A stretch of 64,000 nucleotides of DNA from JBGAKG01 sp044224495 (lineage in GTDB: Bacteria > Myxococcota_A > Polyangia > Polyangiales > Polyangiaceae). The DNA is taken from the NCBI GenBank assembly GCA_044224495.1, contig JBGAKG010000009.1, positions 241,387 through 305,386 on the forward strand. Direction: 5' to 3'. A program made the position numbers and the translations under genes. Positions 59,449-64,000 of the stretch are shown in pieces (the first letter of the stretch is position 1; every line of letters starts with the position of its first letter). The notes below the pieces were generated by a model, which had not been told where the DNA came from, did no database searches, and saw nothing but the letters and a program-made list of their open reading frames with translations.

Positions 59449-60636
59449 TCACCACGCCGGCGGAGCATCCGGATCGAGCCTACTCCGACACGCGATGGTG
59501 CTCCCCGCCGTACACGCCTGCTCCAAGATCCCAAGCCCCCGCTCCCGATCCGCCGTCACGCCGAGCCCCTGCACGAGCGAGATCCCGTAGCCCGCGCACC
59601 CGTCGGCCTGCCCCAGATCGCAGGCCTGCGAGAACGCCTCGTTGGCCTTCACGGGATCTTTCGCCACGCCGAGCCCCAGCATCGTCACGCGCCCGAGCGC
59701 CGCGCAGCCGAAGGGCGATTTGCCCTCGCAGCCGCGGCGGAAGTAGCTCGCCGCCGCCGCGTCGTCCTTCGCAACGGCGTCGCCCTTCGCGAGCATGAAG
59801 CCGTAGAGCGCGCACGAGTTCGCCGAGCCCGCTTCGCACGCCTTCGTCGCGAACGTGCGCGCGCGCGGGTAGTCCTTCGTGAGCTTGTCGCCCGCGTAGT
59901 ACTCCGTCGCGTAGTACGCCATCAGCTCGCCGTCCCTCACGCTCGGCTGCCAGCCCGGCCGCAGCGCGAACGCGACGAGCGCGATGAGCGCGACCGCGAA
60001 CGCACCGAACGTGCGCCGGCGCGTGCCCCGCTCCTTCGCCGTCATCGCCAGCGCGAGCACGACCCCCGCACCGAAGCCGCCGACGTTCGCCCAGTTGTCG
60101 ACGGAGAGCCAGACGCCGATCGCGATCCAGATCGCCATGCTCACGAGCGTGCGTGCGCCGTCGCTCTCGGCGAGCATCGCGCGTGGGGAGCCGGCGCGTC
60201 GGAGCCGCACCACCAGCGCCGCACCCGTGATCGCGCACATCGCGCCGGAGGCTCCCGCGCCCGCGACGTCGTGCGCGACCACGCTCGTGCACGACGCGGC
60301 CACGCCGCCGAGCAGGTAGAGGACGACGTACGCGGCCGAGCCGAGCGCGCGCTCGACGCTGCGTCCCCAACCGACGACCGCGTACCCGTTCCACAGGAGG
60401 TGGCCGAGGCCCATGTGGAGGAACATCGCCGTCCCGAGCCGCCACCCCTCGCCGAGCCACACGTGGTAGCGCTCGACGGCGCCCCAGCGGAGCAGCGTCT
60501 TCGCCTCTGCCGTGGAGCCCGAGCGCTCGGCGAGCGCGAAGACCACGACGCCCACCAGCAGCAACCCAATGGCTGCGGGCGTGATGCCGGGGCCGGGGCC
60601 CTCGGTCGACTCGTCAGGGGCGTCTTCGCTCGCCAC
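59449..60636 (-). CDS. Rhomboid-fold membrane protein fused to Cys-rich Sel1 repeats; likely inactive protease
   Basis: The protein is 395 residues. The rhomboid part (about 17-225) has the FLHMGLGHLLWNGYAV motif (His74, His79, Asn83) and GASG with Ser130. The catalytic His position reads DNWANVGGFGAG, with Asn184 where AHxGG is expected. Without His, proteolysis is unlikely, so it may be an iRhom-like pseudoprotease. From about residue 235, three or more Sel1 repeats with Cys pairs follow (ACEAGSANSCALYGFMLAKGDAV and similar). The repeats resemble those in the lipoproteins at 22-24 kb. The fusion is unusual. Confidence 0.83.
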   Translation of the reverse strand: MASEDAPDESTEGPGPGITPAAIGLLLVGVVVFALAERSGSTAEAKTLLRWGAVERYHVWLGEGWRLGTAMFLHMGLGHLLWNGYAVVGWGRSVERALGSAAYVVLYLLGGVAASCTSVVAHDVAGAGASGAMCAITGAALVVRLRRAGSPRAMLAESDGARTLVSMAIWIAIGVWLSVDNWANVGGFGAGVVLALAMTAKERGTRRRTFGAFAVALIALVAFALRPGWQPSVRDGELMAYYATEYYAGDKLTKDYPRARTFATKACEAGSANSCALYGFMLAKGDAVAKDDAAAASYFRRGCEGKSPFGCAALGRVTMLGLGVAKDPVKANEAFSQACDLGQADGCAGYGISLVQGLGVTADRERGLGILEQACTAGSTIACRSRLDPDAPPAW

Positions 60637-60734
60637 GGCCCCTCGTTAGCACATCGCGTCAAAATGGTGGTTGACGAGGTACATATGTAGGTCTATATCG
60701 GCGGGCGTCCGACACATCGGGAGGTCTTTCTACC

Positions 60735-61712
60735 ATGCGTTTTGCCCTTCTTTTCGCCGCTCTCGTCGCCGTCCCCGCCGTCGCCGGCATCGCCGGCTGT
60801 TCCGCGGACGTCGGGACCGAAGACTCCGCCGACGAGTCCGAGGGCGCGCTCAGCTCGAACCCGAACGCGGGGTACTTCATCGTCACCCGCGTCGACACGC
60901 GGAAGTGCGCGGCCCCGATGTGCGGCGGCGTCTTCGTGAAGCGCGTGAACCAGGCGAAGACCTACTGCTCCGACGGCAGCTACGCCGCCGAGTGCTACGT
61001 CGCCACCGTCGACTACGCGGGCACGAAGCTCGACGACGGAGAGGCGAGCGACTTCAACGCCACGTTCGAGGCGAAGCACGGCCTCGTCCGCGCGACGATG
61101 TCGACGAGCACGTTCCTCGGCAAGAAGGGCATCGCGACGCTCAAGGCGGTCGAGGCCTGGGCCGCTGCGGGCGAGGGCGACGTGACCGGCGCAACGTTCT
61201 ACCGCGCCGGCGACAACGGCATCCGCTGCATCAAGGCGCCGTGCCCGTCCACGTCCGCGTTCAAGCTGAACTCGAAGGACAGCTGGCAGATCGGTAGCCT
61301 CTACCTCGACGGCGCCGGCGCCTCGAAGGACGAAGTCGACGCCGCGAACCTCGCGCTCGGCACCACGCAGGGCGTGCTCGTCGCGGGCTCGCTCGCGTTC
61401 CCGAAGTGCGGCCCGAACACCACCTGCCGCCCGCACCTCTCGGCCGACGACTTCTATCTCCCGGTCGTCCACGCCGAGCCGCGCCTCTGCGGCGGCCGTG
61501 GCATGCAGCAGTGCCCGACGGGCCAGTACTGCAACTGGGAGCCGAAGGACATCTGCGGCATGGCGGACGCCTCGGGCACCTGCCAGCCGAAGCCGCAGAT
61601 TTGCTACCAGCTCTACAAGCCGGTCTGCGGTTGCGACGGCAAGACCTACTCGAACGATTGCCGCGCGCACGCCGCCGGCGTCTCCGTCGCCTCGAGCGGC
61701 GCGTGCAAGTGA
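60735..61712 (+). CDS. Kazal-domain lipoprotein, paralogue 1
   Basis: The protein is 325 residues with a lipoprotein signal (VAGIAGC, Cys22). A central region of about 230 residues (DUF6748-like) contains GYFIVTRVDTRKCAAPMCGGVFVKR and FYRAGDNGIRCIKAPCPS. The C-terminus is a Kazal-type inhibitor fold with six Cys: ICYQLYKPVCGCDGKTYSNDCRAHAAGVSVASSGAC. It would inhibit serine proteases at the cell surface. Two secreted subtilases occur in the window. It is tandem with a paralogue 20 bp downstream. Confidence 0.9.
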   Translation: MRFALLFAALVAVPAVAGIAGCSADVGTEDSADESEGALSSNPNAGYFIVTRVDTRKCAAPMCGGVFVKRVNQAKTYCSDGSYAAECYVATVDYAGTKLDDGEASDFNATFEAKHGLVRATMSTSTFLGKKGIATLKAVEAWAAAGEGDVTGATFYRAGDNGIRCIKAPCPSTSAFKLNSKDSWQIGSLYLDGAGASKDEVDAANLALGTTQGVLVAGSLAFPKCGPNTTCRPHLSADDFYLPVVHAEPRLCGGRGMQQCPTGQYCNWEPKDICGMADASGTCQPKPQICYQLYKPVCGCDGKTYSNDCRAHAAGVSVASSGACK

Positions 61713-61732
61713 AGAAAAGGGGAAAGAAGATC

Positions 61733-62710
61733 ATGAACCGTCACACGCTGTTTGCTTTCGCGGGCGTCCTCGCCCTCGCTGCCGTTCCCGCCTGCGCCGC
61801 CGACGTCGGCGACGAGGCCACCGTCGACGACTCGGCCGACGAGCTCAGCTCGAACCCGAACGCCGGCTTCTTCATCGTCACCCGCCAGGACATGCGGAAG
61901 TGCATGGCGCCCCTCTGCGGCGGCGTCTACGTGCGCCGCGTCAACGACGCGACCACGCGCTGCGCGGACGGCAAGTACGCGAAGGAGTGCTACGTCGCCG
62001 AAGTCGACCTCTCGAAGCTCGGTCTGAGCGACGACGAGCAAGCGGACTTCCGGGGCCAGTTCACGAGCGCCACTGCGCTGGTGCGCGCGACGATGAGCTC
62101 GACCACCTTCAACTCGGTCAAGCTCGGCAAGCTCAAGGTGGCCGAGGCGTGGCGCGGCGCGAGCGGCGTCGCTCCGACCGGCACGTTCTACCGCGCCGCC
62201 GACAACGGCATCCGCTGCATCAAGGCGCCGTGCCCGTCGCTCTCCGTCTTCGAGCTCAACTCGAAGGACGAGCAGCACGTCATCAAGGTCGAGCTCGGCA
62301 ACGTCGCCGCGACCTCGAAGGACCTCGCCACCGCGCAGACCGCGCTCGGCACGAAGGAAGGCATCCTCATCGCGGGCGGCATCGCGATGCCGAAGTGCAT
62401 GCCGAACTCGAACTGCGGCCCGTTCGCCACGGCGAGCGAGTTCTACCTCCGCGTCGTCCACCAGGAGAGCACCGTCGGCAAGACCTGCGGCGGCCTCCTC
62501 GGGCTGACCTGCGCGAAGGGCGAGTACTGCGCGTTCGCGACGAAGGCGAACTGCGGCGCCGGGGACATGACCGGCACCTGCGCGACCCGTCCGCAGATGT
62601 GCATGCAGCTCTACAAGCCGGTCTGCGGCTGCGACGACACGACCTACTCGAACTCGTGCATGGCCGCGAGCGCGGGCGTGTCCGTCCTGCACGACGGCGC
62701 CTGCAACTGA
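61733..62710 (+). CDS. Kazal-domain lipoprotein, paralogue 2
   Basis: The protein is 325 residues; ATG 61733 follows GGGGAAAGAAG. It has the same plan as its neighbour: lipoprotein-type signal (AAVPACAAD), NAGFFIVTRQDMRKCMAPLCGGVYV, FYRAADNGIRCIKAPCP, a Cys-rich segment (TCGGLLGLTCAKGEYC) and a Kazal domain (MCMQLYKPVCGCDDTTYSNSCMAASAGVSVLHDGAC). The reactive-site loop differs between the two, which suggests different protease targets. The pair arose by tandem duplication and is probably co-transcribed. Confidence 0.9.
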   Translation: MNRHTLFAFAGVLALAAVPACAADVGDEATVDDSADELSSNPNAGFFIVTRQDMRKCMAPLCGGVYVRRVNDATTRCADGKYAKECYVAEVDLSKLGLSDDEQADFRGQFTSATALVRATMSSTTFNSVKLGKLKVAEAWRGASGVAPTGTFYRAADNGIRCIKAPCPSLSVFELNSKDEQHVIKVELGNVAATSKDLATAQTALGTKEGILIAGGIAMPKCMPNSNCGPFATASEFYLRVVHQESTVGKTCGGLLGLTCAKGEYCAFATKANCGAGDMTGTCATRPQMCMQLYKPVCGCDDTTYSNSCMAASAGVSVLHDGACN

Positions 62711-62711
62711 T

Positions 62712-63530
62712 TCACGTTCCCTTCTTGGCATCGTCCTGACGGAACGAGGGCGGGCGCTTCTCCACGAACGCGCGGCTGCCCTCGCGGATGTCGGCGCTCC
62801 GGATCGCGTACTGGCCGAGCTCGGCCTCGATCCGGAGCCCTTCCTCCAGCGTCCGCCCGAGGCCCATCATCGCCGCCTGCTTGTCGCTGCGCATCGCGCC
62901 TTGCGGCAGCTTCGCGAGTGACTCCGCCAGCGCGAGCGCGGCGCGGAGCGACTCGCCCTTCGGCACGACCTGGTTCGCGAGGCCCATGCGGTACGCCTCC
63001 GCCGCGCCAATCGAGCGCCCGGTGAGGATGAGATCCATCGCGTGGCCGAGCCCGACGATGCGGGGCAGCCGCTGCGTCCCGCCGTCGACGAGCGGAACGT
63101 TCCAGCGGCGGCACGCGACGCCGAGCTCCGCGTGCTCCTCGACGATGCGCATGTCCCCGAGGCACGCGAGCTCGAGCCCGCCGGCGAGCGCGTAGCCGTT
63201 CACCGCGCAGAGGATCGGTTTGTAGATGTCGACCTGGCGCGTGTAGCCGAGGTAGCCGGGCCCGTGCGTCACGAACTGGCGCACCGCACCCGCCGGTGCG
63301 TCGCGGGGAGGACCGAGCCCGTCGAGGCCGGCGAGATCCGCGCCCGAGCAGAAGGCCTCGGGGCCGGCGCCGGTGAGGATCGCGACCCAGAGGTCGTCGT
63401 CGTCGCGGAAGCGGAGCCACGCGTCGTGGAGCATGCTCGCCGTCTCGCCGTCGACGCAGTTCTTCTTCTCGGGGCGGTTGATCGTGATGACGAACGTCGC
63501 TCCGCGCGCTTCGGTGAGGACCTTGCTCAT
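62712..63530 (-). CDS. Enoyl-CoA hydratase/isomerase (crotonase family)
   Basis: ATG 63530 gives 272 residues. The crotonase signatures are FVITINRPEKKNCVD, GAGPEAFCSGADLAGL and NGYALAGGLELACLGDMRI. RRWNVPLVDGGTQRLPRIVGLGHAMDLILTGRSIGAAEAYRMGL, with ENxNPL-like variation, completes the set. It resembles short-chain or CaiD-like hydratases. It converges on the Kazal gene (2-bp gap). It is independent of the crotonase at the left end of the window and only distantly similar. Confidence 0.92.
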   Translation of the reverse strand: MSKVLTEARGATFVITINRPEKKNCVDGETASMLHDAWLRFRDDDDLWVAILTGAGPEAFCSGADLAGLDGLGPPRDAPAGAVRQFVTHGPGYLGYTRQVDIYKPILCAVNGYALAGGLELACLGDMRIVEEHAELGVACRRWNVPLVDGGTQRLPRIVGLGHAMDLILTGRSIGAAEAYRMGLANQVVPKGESLRAALALAESLAKLPQGAMRSDKQAAMMGLGRTLEEGLRIEAELGQYAIRSADIREGSRAFVEKRPPSFRQDDAKKGT

Positions 63531-63549
63531 GGGGGTCCGAGGATATGCG

Positions 63550-63927
63550 ATGATGCCACCGATGACGTCGCCGGATCGTCGACTCGTGGTTGCGCTCGCC
63601 TTCGCCCTCGGCGTGGGGCTCCTCGGTTGCAAGCGGGGCGGGGGCGAGTCGCCTCCGTCCGGGAAGACCATCGTGTCCGTGACCGCCGACGACAAAGGGT
63701 TCACGCCGAGCTCGATCGACGTGAAGCAGGGAGAGCCCACGGCGATTGGCTTCACGCGTACGAGCGACGACACCTGCGCGACGCAGGTCGTGTTCCCCGA
63801 GCTCGACTTGAAGAAGGATCTCCCGAAGGACGCGACGGTCTATGTCGTGGTGCCGACGGAGAGCGCGCGGACGTTCACGTTCACGTGCGGGATGGGAATG
63901 TACAAGTCCGCGGTCGTCGTGAAGTAG
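63550..63927 (+). CDS. Cupredoxin-fold lipoprotein
   Basis: ATG 63550 has GAGGA about 6 bp upstream. The 125 residues open with a lipoprotein signal (ALGVGLLGC, Cys25). The domain reads DDTCATQVVFPELDLKKDLP ... RTFTFTCGMGMYKSAVVVK. The CGMGMY loop and upstream pattern match cupredoxin-like copper proteins that use a Cys and Met residues, including domains found with copper-handling ATPases. It probably binds copper in the periplasm. It diverges from the crotonase gene. Confidence 0.82.
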   Translation: MMPPMTSPDRRLVVALAFALGVGLLGCKRGGGESPPSGKTIVSVTADDKGFTPSSIDVKQGEPTAIGFTRTSDDTCATQVVFPELDLKKDLPKDATVYVVVPTESARTFTFTCGMGMYKSAVVVK

Positions 63928-63937
63928 TTCGGGGAGA

Positions 63938-63980
63938 GAGAGATTGCTGCGGCGATCCGGGAGAGATTGCGGCGGCGATC
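63938..63980 (+). repeat. Short tandem repeat at window end
   Basis: Two near-identical 20-bp units starting GAGAGATTGC at 63938 and 63961, period 23 bp, just after the cupredoxin gene. The remaining 20 bases are G-rich with no supported gene. Confidence 0.5.
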
Positions 63981-64000
63981 GGTGGACGGGGTTGGGGTGG

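Overview
The window is very GC-rich, gene-dense chromosomal DNA. It most resembles a myxobacterium (Myxococcota, probably the Polyangia side). The evidence is a MYXO-CTERM-type C-terminus on a secreted subtilase, a Myxococcus-type paralogous family protein (TIGR02265/DUF2378-like), many short lipoproteins with Ala/Pro/Ser/Thr-rich linkers, Cys-rich Sel1-repeat lipoproteins, Hanks-type kinase and PAS histidine kinase genes, and an integrase arranged like that of Myxococcus phage Mx8. The taxonomy is an inference from gene content only.

Left chromosomal part (1-36.5 kb). Two beta-oxidation-type genes (crotonase, 3-hydroxyacyl-CoA dehydrogenase) sit beside TetR-like operator palindromes. Next come a TPR lipoprotein, a PAS histidine kinase, methionine salvage mtnA, lipoyl synthase lipA, two lipoproteins and a subtilase with a polytopic membrane tail. 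The YeaH/DUF444 and SpoVR partners of PrkA follow at 11-14 kb. PrkA itself is 15 kb away, at 29-31 kb. On the minus strand lies a pyruvate dehydrogenase operon (E1alpha, E1beta, E2, then a formylglycine-generating-enzyme-like protein and a metallophosphoesterase). Two tandem Sel1 lipoproteins and a chain of overlapping genes (OppD-like and OppF-like ATPases, then a Ser/Thr kinase) follow. The rest is a MATE transporter, TatD, a TonB-like protein and assorted lipoproteins.

Integrated element (36,565-53,850, about 17.3 kb). A 22-bp perfect direct repeat marks both ends. The right copy is the 3' end of an intact tRNA-Met(CAU) gene. A tyrosine integrase reads into this repeat, and its reading frame continues in phase across the left repeat. 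The excised circle would therefore encode a 531-residue integrase, while integration trims it to 440 residues and leaves the lost C-terminal segment at the far end. Left-half genes are small, overlapping and phage-like: HTH proteins, a zinc-ribbon, a sigma-70 region 4-like protein, a Walker-A helicase/primase-type ATPase, duplicated 102-residue proteins and a BNR-propeller protein. No large terminase, portal or capsid is recognisable, so it may be a satellite or a remnant prophage. A repeated palindrome GTCCCAAAGTGGGAC occurs before several of these genes and in the non-coding stretch behind the helicase. The right half looks like cargo: a lipoprotein, a DUF559/Vsr-like nuclease, and divergently an RHH regulator, a compact Ku and an HNH nuclease with overlapping ends. 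A HEPN-motif protein coupled to a membrane-anchored coiled-coil protein follows. These nuclease, Ku and HEPN genes are the best candidate for an undescribed system.

Right chromosomal part (53.9-64 kb). It holds a 1248-residue subtilase with FG-GAP-type repeats and a sorting tail, a receiver-XRE response regulator with candidate operators upstream, and tRNA-Pro(CGG) with a terminator. A zinc-ribbon gene is bracketed by a 65-70 bp inverted repeat. A rhomboid-Sel1 fusion that has Asn where the catalytic His is expected, two paralogous Kazal lipoproteins, a second crotonase and a cupredoxin lipoprotein complete the region.
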